13,232 nucleotides of DNA from DASQLQ01 sp035629935. GTDB lineage: Bacteria > Actinomycetota > CADDZG01 > WHSQ01. Made by a program: the position numbers and the translations under genes. Positions 5,012 through 11,436 of this stretch are shown in pieces (the first letter of the stretch is position 1; every line of letters starts with the position of its first letter). The stretch covers positions 1-13,232 of the forward strand of contig DASQLQ010000167.1 in the NCBI GenBank assembly GCA_035629935.1, read 5' to 3'. The notes beneath the pieces were generated by a model. That model was given only the letters and a program-made list of their open reading frames with translations. It was not told the DNA's origin and ran no database searches.

Positions 5012-6378
5012 AGGGTGCTCAGGAAGTCCTCTCCAATGACGATGGTCAGGTCCACGATACCTTGCTGTTGAACCGAAACTTGAACCTGACCCACCTGGAT
5101 CAACTCCCTAGCTCGCTCTGCCAGAGCCTGCCCCTCGGCACTCCTGTCGTAGGTCACTATCAAAGTCTTCTCGTAGTTGAGCCGCCGGGCATTGCCCGAC
5201 AAGATCACGCGGAAACCCCGCCCGATCAGCCGCTCCGCGACTTTCTGACCGATGCCGGGGACACCGTTGCCATTGAGGATCTGAACGCGAATCTCGTCCT
5301 GCTGACGACGGACGTGCCCGAAAGTCGAAGCCACGAACCGTTCCACCTCGTCCGCATCGGTTGCATACAACTCGTCCTCTCCGGCGGACACGGGCCGAAC
5401 GGGCAAGGAGGTCAGCGTCAGGCCCAACGAAGGCAGGTCGGCGATCCCACGGAAGAAAGCGGCGTGCTGCCCAGCTGTCGCATCGGATTCGCCCAGGGCG
5501 GCTCCAGATTTTGCGATCGCAGCGGCCAGCGCCGGCGGGTCATTGTCGAATCTTTCGAACAAGGCGCCCCAGAAAGAGATGTGCCGGGCTATGAAGTCCA
5601 GGTCATCCACGTCCAAGCCACGCGTGTAGAGAAGCCGAACTAGGAAGGGAGCCGACAATCGCTGGGTTCCAGCGCCGAACACGATCCGGGCGCGGTTCGA
5701 GCCCGCGGGGACTCGTAGATCCTCCGGCACGTTGACCGTTATCGGACCTGTGGCACTGAACAGCACGCGCGCGTCGCGGTCCGACAACTCGAGGAACCGA
5801 TCCACCTGGATCCCCAACATGTTCTCGACGCTCACCAGAAGCAGTGGGATGCCTCCACTGGCGTAGGCGCGGTTAAGGGTTTCGAGACCGCGGCCCGGGA
5901 TCTCGGCTGCTGTGTGGGCGGGCAACTGAACCCCGGACGCCTCGCCTTTGTCGGCGTCGTACGAGAAGAGCATCAGCCACAAGGCCTCCGGGTCGACGCC
6001 TTGCTTCTCCCGGGTCCCAAACACAAGAGTGGTGATCGCCTCCCCCCTGTTCTTTGCTACGGAGCCGGGAGGTTCATTCGACTCTTGCGGATCGCCGGAT
6101 GGGAGTAGTCCCGGTCCGACGATCAGGGCACCCGCGACGACAGCGCCGAGCAGCGCGCCTCCGCCCATCCGGACGACAGCACGCCGCTGCCTGCGACGCT
6201 TCATGGCTTTTCGTCGCGTCCCCCGATCTGCCGTGATGTCCTCTTCAGGCTCGTCGATCTCGTCCTGATCGGGTGTGTCTAGATCTGGCTCCTCTATCTC
6301 TAGAGGTTCATGGTCGACTGGTGCGCCGATGGCATGGCGACCGCGTCGGGGGCGTCGCTTTCGACCATCACGAGGCAT
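5008..6378 (-). CDS. LytR-CpsA-Psr (LCP)-family protein with LytR_C domain, probably non-catalytic
   Basis: A 456-aa membrane-anchored protein. Residues 1-67 are cytoplasmic, with an Asp/Glu-rich patch (about 24-51) flanked by Arg/Lys clusters. One membrane helix covers about 68-92, and the rest should be extracellular. The LCP-like domain runs about 113-345: AITTLVFG, the LLLVSVENMLGIQVDRFLELS segment and GPITVNVPEDLRVPAG are recognisable. A LytR_C domain follows (about 362-452, VQILNGNGVPGIGQKVAERL). Typical LCP enzymes attach wall glycopolymers to peptidoglycan and carry an RSDT-like motif and a PRDT-like motif. Here the matching segments read ALWLMLFSYDAD and QLPAHT, so the key arginines appear to be missing. 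The ATG at 6376-6378 overlaps the end of nadD by 11 bp, and an LCP gene between nadD and rsfS is also known in Streptomyces. Family call is good, enzyme activity doubtful. Confidence 0.85.
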   Translation of the reverse strand: MPRDGRKRRPRRGRHAIGAPVDHEPLEIEEPDLDTPDQDEIDEPEEDITADRGTRRKAMKRRRQRRAVVRMGGGALLGAVVAGALIVGPGLLPSGDPQESNEPPGSVAKNRGEAITTLVFGTREKQGVDPEALWLMLFSYDADKGEASGVQLPAHTAAEIPGRGLETLNRAYASGGIPLLLVSVENMLGIQVDRFLELSDRDARVLFSATGPITVNVPEDLRVPAGSNRARIVFGAGTQRLSAPFLVRLLYTRGLDVDDLDFIARHISFWGALFERFDNDPPALAAAIAKSGAALGESDATAGQHAAFFRGIADLPSLGLTLTSLPVRPVSAGEDELYATDADEVERFVASTFGHVRRQQDEIRVQILNGNGVPGIGQKVAERLIGRGFRVILSGNARRLNYEKTLIVTYDRSAEGQALAERARELIQVGQVQVSVQQQGIVDLTIVIGEDFLSTL

Positions 6379-6970
6379 AGAGACCTTGCTTCCTTATGTA
6401 GTCGTGCACCGGAGCCGGGACCAGGAAATCGATCGGCCGTCCCGAGCGCGCCCGGTCTCGGATATCCGAGGCCGAAACGTCTATCCCGGGCATCTCCATC
6501 ACTTGCACCCGCGGCCAGTCCACCTGTGCTTCGAACTCGCCCAGCTCGAAACCCGGACGGGAAACGGCGATCATGACCGTTAGATCCTTCAGGCGATCGA
6601 CCCGTTCCCAGGTGTGGAGCTGCAAGATCGCATCCGCGCCGGCGATGAAGAACAGCTCGACGTCCGGCCCGTAGAAATCATGCAACTCCTGCATCGTGTC
6701 GGCCGTGTAAGTCGGGCCCCGACGATCGAGCTCGATACGGGAGACGCTGAAACAGGGGTGGGACTCGGAGCCGAGCAAGGTCATGAGGTAGCGGTCTTCT
6801 TGATCGGAATACTCCGACTTCTGCCAGGGCCTCCCGGTAGGAACGAAGGTCACGCGATCGAGATCGAAGGCGTGCATCGCTTCGGAACCGGCGACAAGAT
6901 GCCCGATATGGATCGGGTCGAAGGTTCCCCCCATGACACCGACTCGACGTAGCTCTCCAGCTTCTGGCAT
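6368..6970 (-). CDS. nadD: Nicotinate-nucleotide adenylyltransferase
   Basis: A 200-aa nucleotidyltransferase that adenylylates nicotinate mononucleotide to deamido-NAD in NAD biosynthesis. GGTFDPIHIGH (14-24) contains the HxGH active-site motif (His21, His24). PTGRPWQK (44-51) and SRIELDRRGPTYTADTM (77-93) are the usual substrate-binding blocks. FFIAGADAI (107-115) and VSASDIRDRARSGRPIDFLVPAPVHDYI near the C-terminus match the family, the latter being the version of the ISSTxIR motif. The ATG at 6968-6970 has no strong ribosome-binding site. It lies 36 bp after proA and overlaps the LCP gene by 11 bp, in the order standard for actinomycetes. Confidence 0.95.
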   Translation of the reverse strand: MPEAGELRRVGVMGGTFDPIHIGHLVAGSEAMHAFDLDRVTFVPTGRPWQKSEYSDQEDRYLMTLLGSESHPCFSVSRIELDRRGPTYTADTMQELHDFYGPDVELFFIAGADAILQLHTWERVDRLKDLTVMIAVSRPGFELGEFEAQVDWPRVQVMEMPGIDVSASDIRDRARSGRPIDFLVPAPVHDYIRKQGLYAS

Positions 6971-6982
6971 CGCTCTACTAAA

Positions 6983-7004
6983 CCCCGGATCACCCGATCC
7001 CGGG
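6983..7004 (-). terminator. Hairpin between proA and nadD, possible weak terminator or attenuator
   Basis: Nine-base arms (6983-6991 and 6996-7004) pair with one internal C:C mismatch around a 4-nt loop. In the direction of transcription the stem is followed by GTTTAGTAG, only three U residues. It begins three bases after the proA stop. It could partly terminate, protect the proA mRNA end, or be chance in GC-rich DNA. It is one of only three sizeable gaps in the minus-strand block. Confidence 0.35.
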
Positions 7005-7006
7005 TG

Positions 7007-8251
7007 TTATTCGCGGATCTGGCCCTCGCCCCACACGACGTACTTCGTCGTGGTCAGCTCGCGCAATCCCATCGGGCCGCGCGCGTGGAGCTTCTGGGTG
7101 GATATCCCTATCTCGGCCCCATAACCGAACTCGCCACCATCCGAGAAGCGAGTCGAGCAATTCACGAAGACGGTGCCGGAATCCACTTCGCCGGCGAACC
7201 GCCGAGCAGAACCGATGTCTTGAGTCACGATCGCTTCGGCGTTTGAAGTTCCAAAATGGTTCACGTGAGCTATCGCCTCATCGAGTGAATCGACAACACG
7301 AACCGCGATCTTCAGATCCAGATACTCGGTTGCCCAGTCCTCGTCGGTTGCCTCGAGCGCGTCGGGCCACAGCTGGCGAACCCGTTCGTCACCCCGGATC
7401 TCAACGCCTTTGGCGGCAAGTTCATCGAGGGCGCCGGGAAGCCATTTGTCCGCGATCTCGGCGTGCACCACCAAGCTTTCGGCGGCATTGCACACGCTCG
7501 GTCGTTGAGTCTTTGCGTTAAGAGTGATCGCGGTTGCCATCTGGGGATCGGCTGACTGGTCCACGTACACATGGCAGTTGCCGTCGCCATCGATGATGTA
7601 AGGGACGGTTGCCTTCTCCTCGATCGAACTGATGAGAGCCCGGCCCCCACGCGGCACCAGCAGGTCCACCAGGCCCTTCTGTTGCATGAGCTCTTCGGCG
7701 GATTCCCGACCCGCGTCCTGAATGAGCTGAACGGCAGCGTCCGGCAGACCCGCCGGCTGGGCACCCGACATCAATACGTCGACGATGGCCCGATTGGAAG
7801 CGAGTGCGATCGACGATCCCCTGAGCACACACGCGTTCCCGGACTTGATACACAGTCCCGACACGTCCGCGGTCACATTGGGCCGAGCTTCATAGATGAC
7901 CGCCACGACCCCCAAGGGGACCCGGACTTTCTGGATGAGCAGCCCGTTGGGGCGTTTCCAGCCGCCGACGATCTCGCCCACGGGATCGGGTTGATCGGCG
8001 ACAGACCTCAAGCCCTGTGCCATCGACGAGATACGTCCCTCGGTGAGGGTTAGGCGGTCGATCAGGGTCGGTGCCACCTGCTCGGCTTTCGCCCGTTCGA
8101 CATCCTCGGCATTCGCTTCGGCGAGATAGGAAGCTCGATTCTCGAGGGCATCGGCCATCGCGCGCAGCGCCGCATCCTTGGTGGCACTCGGCAACTGGGC
8201 CAGCTTCGGGGCGGCATCTGCCGCTCGCTGACAGATCTCTCGAACGGTCAT
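7007..8251 (-). CDS. proA: Gamma-glutamyl phosphate reductase
   Basis: A 414-aa aldehyde-dehydrogenase-fold enzyme that reduces gamma-glutamyl phosphate with NADPH to glutamate semialdehyde, the second step of proline synthesis. PLGVVAVIYEARPNVTADV (112-130) is the family N-terminal signature. The catalytic cysteine is Cys254 in QRPSVCNAAESLV. Near the C-terminus, VFVNCSTRFSDGGEFGYGAEIGIS and LHARGPMGLRELTTTKY are the other diagnostic blocks. Length is normal. ATG 8249-8251 overlaps the proB stop in an ATGA unit, so the two enzymes, which channel an unstable intermediate, are translationally coupled. Confidence 0.97.
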   Translation of the reverse strand: MTVREICQRAADAAPKLAQLPSATKDAALRAMADALENRASYLAEANAEDVERAKAEQVAPTLIDRLTLTEGRISSMAQGLRSVADQPDPVGEIVGGWKRPNGLLIQKVRVPLGVVAVIYEARPNVTADVSGLCIKSGNACVLRGSSIALASNRAIVDVLMSGAQPAGLPDAAVQLIQDAGRESAEELMQQKGLVDLLVPRGGRALISSIEEKATVPYIIDGDGNCHVYVDQSADPQMATAITLNAKTQRPSVCNAAESLVVHAEIADKWLPGALDELAAKGVEIRGDERVRQLWPDALEATDEDWATEYLDLKIAVRVVDSLDEAIAHVNHFGTSNAEAIVTQDIGSARRFAGEVDSGTVFVNCSTRFSDGGEFGYGAEIGISTQKLHARGPMGLRELTTTKYVVWGEGQIRE

Positions 8252-9369
8252 GTCGTCGAATTTCCTTCCGTCAGTATCACGAGCTGGTCACGATGGATTA
8301 CTTCGCGACCGGCGAATTCGGTGGTTGAGCGGCCCCGTGCAGATCCCAGCTCCTCGGAGCCATAGCGTATCAAGCCCCGCGCGAACACCGCTCCCTCCCT
8401 CTCGGCCACATCCACGATGTCGCCCGCATCGAATGTCCCGCGCACCTCGACAACGCCGACCGGTAGCAGACTGCGTTTGTTGTCGACAACGGCTTTCTTT
8501 GCGCCCACATCGACGATGACGGTCCCGCGCGGGGGCCGCGCGAAAGCGATCCACAGTCTTCGGGCGGAAGCTCGCTCGGCTCGCGGGTGGAAGTAGGTGC
8601 CCGCGGGATCCCCTTTCGTAACGCGGCTCAGGACGTCGGGCTCGGCCGCAGATGCGACTACGACCCCAACACCCGAGAACGTTGCCACCCAGGCGGCGCT
8701 CAGCTTCGAAGCCATGCCCCCTGTCGCCATCTCCGAACCGCGGCCACCGGCAGCTCTCTCGAGCTCGGGCGTTATCCGTTCGACCTCGTCGAGGAGCGGA
8801 GCGTCGGGGAAACGCTTTGGATCCTTCGAGAACACACCCTTGGCATCGGTGAGCAGCACGAGTAGGCGGGCGCGAGAGAGATTCGCGACGAGCGCTGCGA
8901 GCCGATCGTTGTCTCCAAACCGGATCTCGTCCGTCGCAACGGTGTCGTTCTCGTTGACGATCGGGATGGCTCTCAAAGCGAGGAGCCGGTCCAAGGTGTG
9001 CCGAGCGTTCACGTACTGCTGGCGGTGCATGAAGTCGGTTTGGCTCAGCAGGACCTGCGCCGTGACCCAACCCCGCTCCCCCAGCATGCGGGAGTATCGG
9101 GCGAGCAACCGGCCCTGGCCAACCGCTGCGGCCGCCTGCAGGGATGGGATATCCGCCGGGCGGGTCTTGAGGCCCAGTGGCTCGAGTCCGGCAGCGATCG
9201 CACCGGAGGAGACGACGATCACCTCGATGCCCGAGGCGCGCAGATCTGCGATCTGGTCGCACAACGAGGCCATCCGCCGTTCTTCGATCGCGCCGTTGGA
9301 GTCGATCAGTGAAACCGTTCCGATCTTGACCACAACGCGGTCTGGCGGATCGACACTTAGCCTAGCCAT
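8248..9369 (-). CDS. proB: Glutamate 5-kinase with C-terminal PUA domain
   Basis: A 373-aa amino-acid kinase that phosphorylates glutamate, the first and usually proline-inhibited step of proline synthesis. The kinase domain (about 8-260) shows VVVKIGTVSL (12-21), VSSGAIAAGL (53-62), the substrate block NENDTVATDEIRFGDNDRLAAL (139-160), TDAKGVFSKDP (174-184) and GGMASKLSAA (217-226). A PUA domain of the long ProB form occupies about 278-360. In KIGT a Thr replaces the common Ser. ATG 9367-9369 overlaps the obg stop by 8 bp, and the stop overlaps proA by 4 bp, so obg-proB-proA form one tightly packed unit. Confidence 0.97.
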   Translation of the reverse strand: MARLSVDPPDRVVVKIGTVSLIDSNGAIEERRMASLCDQIADLRASGIEVIVVSSGAIAAGLEPLGLKTRPADIPSLQAAAAVGQGRLLARYSRMLGERGWVTAQVLLSQTDFMHRQQYVNARHTLDRLLALRAIPIVNENDTVATDEIRFGDNDRLAALVANLSRARLLVLLTDAKGVFSKDPKRFPDAPLLDEVERITPELERAAGGRGSEMATGGMASKLSAAWVATFSGVGVVVASAAEPDVLSRVTKGDPAGTYFHPRAERASARRLWIAFARPPRGTVIVDVGAKKAVVDNKRSLLPVGVVEVRGTFDAGDIVDVAEREGAVFARGLIRYGSEELGSARGRSTTEFAGREVIHRDQLVILTEGNSTT

Positions 9370-10627
9370 CGACGGCCTCCACCTCGGGCTCGAAGTCGAA
9401 AGCGGCTTCGCCTATCCGCACCTCGTCTCCCTCTGTGGCGCCAGCTTCCAATAGAGCTCGCTCGACCCCGAGCGATATCAAGTTTCGTTGTAGACGCGCC
9501 ACGCCCTCCTCGTTGTCGAGATCCGTCATCGCCACCGTCCGCTCCGGCTGCGTTCCCGTGACACGCCATGCGCCACCTTCGCGCGTCACCTTGACGGCCT
9601 GGGGCTCGGAGACGTAGCGGATGTACGAAGGTCGTTCGCCAGTCACGGTCGAGCGTGACTCACTCACCTTCCTGGCCAGGATGCCTAGTAGCTCGGGCAC
9701 CCCTTCGCCGGTCACGGCCGATATCGCGACTATCTCGGGGACGCGAGAACGCACCTCGTCGAGAGCATCCCGGCCGGCGTCCAGCTTGTTGGCTACGACG
9801 ACAGAGGGCCGGGCCGCTAGATCGGGGTCGTACTGAACCAGCTCCCGGTGCAAACAGTCGAAGTCCTCCGCCGGATCGCGCTCAATAGTGGCAAGGTCGA
9901 CCAGGTACACGAGAACCGCGGCACGGCTTATGTGACGAAGGAACCTGTCCCCCAAACCCTTGCCCTCATGTGCACCTGGAAGCAGACCCGGGATATCGGC
10001 CATCACGAATGAGTCTTCGCCCACTCGAACAACGCCGAGGTTAGGTACAAGCGTAGTGAACGGGTAGTCCGCGATCTTGGGTTTGGCCGCCGAGACACGC
10101 GAGATCAGCGTCGACTTACCTGCATTGGGGAATCCGACGAGGCCCACGTCGGCCAGGAGTCGGAGTTCCAGGTGCAACGAGCGCTGGTCGCCCGGCTCGC
10201 CCTTCTCTGCGAACGTCGGGGCGCGTCGCGTCGACGTTGCGAATCTGACGTTTCCCCGGCCCCCCCGGCCCCCCCGAGCGCCCACATATTCGTCCTTGGG
10301 ATTGGCAAGATCGGCGAGGCGGACACCCTCGGTCGTGTGGATGACAGTTCCGAGAGGCACGAGCACCACGCGGTCCTCACCTCGGTTCCCCTGCTTCTTC
10401 CCCTTCTGACCATGGCCGCCGGTCGCCGCCTTGACGTGGGGGTGGTCGCGGAGCTCGAGGAGCGTTCCGACAGACGGATCGGCTCGGAAAACCACGCTTC
10501 CCCCATCGCCGCCGTCTCCCCCGTCGGGACCTCCCTTGGGTTTGAACGGCTCGTGATGGAACGACGCGGATCCATTGCCACCGTTACCCGCCGTGACATG
10601 GATACGGGCCTCATCGACAAAAGCCAT
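9362..10627 (-). CDS. obg: Obg/CgtA GTPase
   Basis: A 421-aa GTPase acting in late 50S assembly and stress responses. The glycine-rich Obg fold is at 1-158 (GNGGNGSASF, PKGGPDGGDGGDGGSV, GARGGRGGRGNVRF). The G domain shows G1 GFPNAGKST (165-173), G2 DYPFTT (187-192), G3 DIPG (211-214), G4 NKLD (280-283) and G5 SAVTGEG (303-309). An OCT domain (about 340-421) is the C-terminal extension typical of Gram-positive and actinobacterial Obg. It follows rpmA by 53 bp, a gap holding a strong hairpin element, and overlaps proB by 8 bp. Genomic association with rplU and rpmA is classical for obg. Confidence 0.97.
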   Translation of the reverse strand: MAFVDEARIHVTAGNGGNGSASFHHEPFKPKGGPDGGDGGDGGSVVFRADPSVGTLLELRDHPHVKAATGGHGQKGKKQGNRGEDRVVLVPLGTVIHTTEGVRLADLANPKDEYVGARGGRGGRGNVRFATSTRRAPTFAEKGEPGDQRSLHLELRLLADVGLVGFPNAGKSTLISRVSAAKPKIADYPFTTLVPNLGVVRVGEDSFVMADIPGLLPGAHEGKGLGDRFLRHISRAAVLVYLVDLATIERDPAEDFDCLHRELVQYDPDLAARPSVVVANKLDAGRDALDEVRSRVPEIVAISAVTGEGVPELLGILARKVSESRSTVTGERPSYIRYVSEPQAVKVTREGGAWRVTGTQPERTVAMTDLDNEEGVARLQRNLISLGVERALLEAGATEGDEVRIGEAAFDFEPEVEAVDG

Positions 10628-10643
10628 GATCTAAGAGTAGGTG

Positions 10644-10680
10644 AGCCCGAACGCCGACGGGCTCGGCCGTCGGCGGAAAA
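10644..10680 (+). repeat. Hairpin repeat element, copy A (rpmA-obg gap)
   Basis: Copy A of an element whose other copy lies inverted at 11311-11347. The 37-nt alignment has 33 identities. It reads AGCCCGA, then a 9-bp stem arm, a 6-nt loop containing CTCG, the other arm, and a run of A. The element ends immediately before the last codons of rpmA (stop at 10681-10683). Confidence 0.75.
10652..10675 (-). promoter_or_regulatory. Strong hairpin between rpmA and obg with a competing second stem
   Basis: Nine-base perfect arms CGCCGACGG and CCGTCGGCG enclose a 6-nt loop, starting 5 bp after the rpmA stop. There is no U tract after it in the transcript (TTCGGGCT follows). In the transcript, the loop and the start of the 3' arm (GAGCCC, plus-strand 10659-10664) can instead pair with GGGCTC further downstream (plus-strand 10643-10648), which would break the first stem. 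The arrangement could attenuate obg expression or mark an RNA processing site. It could also act as a terminator without a U tract, as found in some actinobacteria. Confidence 0.5.
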
Positions 10681-10932
10681 CTACTCGGCGTCGATGGAGA
10701 CGACGCGTCTGCCGCGCAGGTTGTGGAACGTCACGGTTCCGGGGATCTTGGCGAAGAGCGTGTCGTCCCCACCCTTGCCGACGTTGTTCCCCGGGTGAAC
10801 CTTGGTGCCCCGCTGACGGATGATGATCGTGCCCGCCTTGACCGTCTGGCCGCCGTAGGCCTTTACACCGAGTCGCTTGGACTGAGAGTCGCGACCGTTG
10901 CGTGAAGAAGCCGCTCCTTTCTTATGCGCCAT
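10681..10932 (-). CDS. rpmA: 50S ribosomal protein L27
   Basis: An 83-aa L27, a component of the 50S subunit whose N-terminal tail reaches toward the peptidyl-transferase centre. It begins directly with MAHKKGAASSRNGRDSQSKRLG, without the cleaved prepeptide found in Firmicutes. IIIRQRGTKVHPGNNVG (36-52) and GDDTLFAKIPGTV (55-67) are family blocks. ATG 10930-10932 lies 11 bp inside the end of rplU, so L21 and L27 are coupled. Length is normal. Confidence 0.98.
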   Translation of the reverse strand: MAHKKGAASSRNGRDSQSKRLGVKAYGGQTVKAGTIIIRQRGTKVHPGNNVGKGGDDTLFAKIPGTVTFHNLRGRRVVSIDAE

Positions 10933-11293
10933 CTTCGGCCTCCTTCGCTTCCTTTTCCTTGGCAGCCGATTCGGAACGGCCGCCCGTCAGCTTGATATCT
11001 GCGATCTGGATGGTCGTGTACTTCTGGCGGTGACCGGTGTGTCGCCGGTACCCGGTCTTGTTGCGGTACTTGTAGACGTCCACCTTGTCGCCCTGATTCT
11101 CGCCGACGACGGTCGCGGTCACACGGGCCTTGGCGAGGTCGGTCTTCGCCGTCTTGGCTTTGCCCTTGTCGTCCACCACGAGGAGCGGCGTGAACTCGAG
11201 GCTCGATGTGCCATCTTTCACACGCTCGATATCGATCACGTCACCTTTGGTGACCTTGTGTTGCTTCCCGCCCGCGCGGATGACTGCGTACAC
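10922..11293 (-). CDS. rplU: 50S ribosomal protein L21
   Basis: A 123-aa L21, which binds 23S rRNA in the 50S subunit. The start is GTG (11291-11293), giving MYAVIRAGGKQHKV, the exact usual N-terminus. GAGGGAG upstream is a good ribosome-binding site at about 6 bp. YKYRNKTGYRRHTGHRQKYTTIQI (about 74-97) is the family C-terminal signature. About 20 extra residues rich in Lys, Glu and Ala (SAAKEKEAKEAEDGA) follow, a low-complexity tail common in actinobacterial L21. The last 11 bp overlap rpmA. The 143-bp leader contains repeated hairpins. Confidence 0.97.
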   Translation of the reverse strand: MYAVIRAGGKQHKVTKGDVIDIERVKDGTSSLEFTPLLVVDDKGKAKTAKTDLAKARVTATVVGENQGDKVDVYKYRNKTGYRRHTGHRQKYTTIQIADIKLTGGRSESAAKEKEAKEAEDGA

Positions 11294-11310
11294 CTGTGCT
11301 CCCTCTTTGC

Positions 11311-11347
11311 TTTTTCGCCGACGGTCGAGACCGTCGGCGCTCGGGCT
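11311..11347 (-). repeat. Hairpin repeat element, copy B (rplU leader)
   Basis: Inverted copy of the element at 10644-10680, with 33 of 37 aligned positions identical. Its stem CGCCGACGGTC/GACCGTCGGCG (11316-11326 and 11329-11339) is eleven bases on each side, although the innermost pair would leave too tight a loop. The three stem/loop differences from copy A fall in the loop or just outside the shared 9-bp stem arms. Confidence 0.75.
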
Positions 11348-11382
11348 ATGTCGCCGTTCGAGCTGGATCGGCGCTCGGGCTA
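11334..11382 (-). repeat. 15-bp direct repeat, two copies
   Basis: TAGCCCGAGCGCCGA occurs exactly at 11368-11382 and 11334-11348 on the minus strand, offset by 34 bp. After the first copy, CGCCG can pair with CGGCG at about 11353-11357, so it resembles a decayed version of the hairpin element. The second copy is the front half of copy B. Confidence 0.75.
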
Positions 11383-11436
11383 GATCCCCTAAGGGCTAGA
11401 TTCCGAATGCTGCAGGATATCAGCCGATCTCCCGCC

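Larger units (their letters stand above)
11294..11436 (-). promoter_or_regulatory. rplU leader (rne-rplU gap) with repeated hairpin-forming sequence
   Basis: This 143-bp gap separates rne from rplU and is the longest non-coding stretch in the minus-strand block. In transcript order it contains TAGCCCTTAGGG, then TAGCCCGAGCGCCGA twice (plus-strand 11368-11382 and 11334-11348, 34 bp apart). The second runs into a stem of at least ten base pairs, followed by AAAAAGC and the ribosome-binding site. I see no confident -35/-10 pair. It may be a processed or regulated 5' leader of the rplU-rpmA mRNA, or a terminator for rne lacking a U tract. Confidence 0.5.

Noticed and set aside
4954..5643. 229-codon plus-strand open frame opposite the LCP gene
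   Set aside because: Antisense shadow; no recognisable domain, and the minus-strand gene is supported by family blocks and operon overlap.
8597..9454. 285-codon plus-strand open frame opposite proB
   Set aside because: Antisense shadow of proB, which has all expected motifs; rich in Ser and Arg as expected from reversed GC-rich codons.
11316..11339. Intrinsic terminator on the plus strand in the rplU leader
   Set aside because: The T run lies before the stem on the plus strand, not after it, and no plus-strand gene leads into it.
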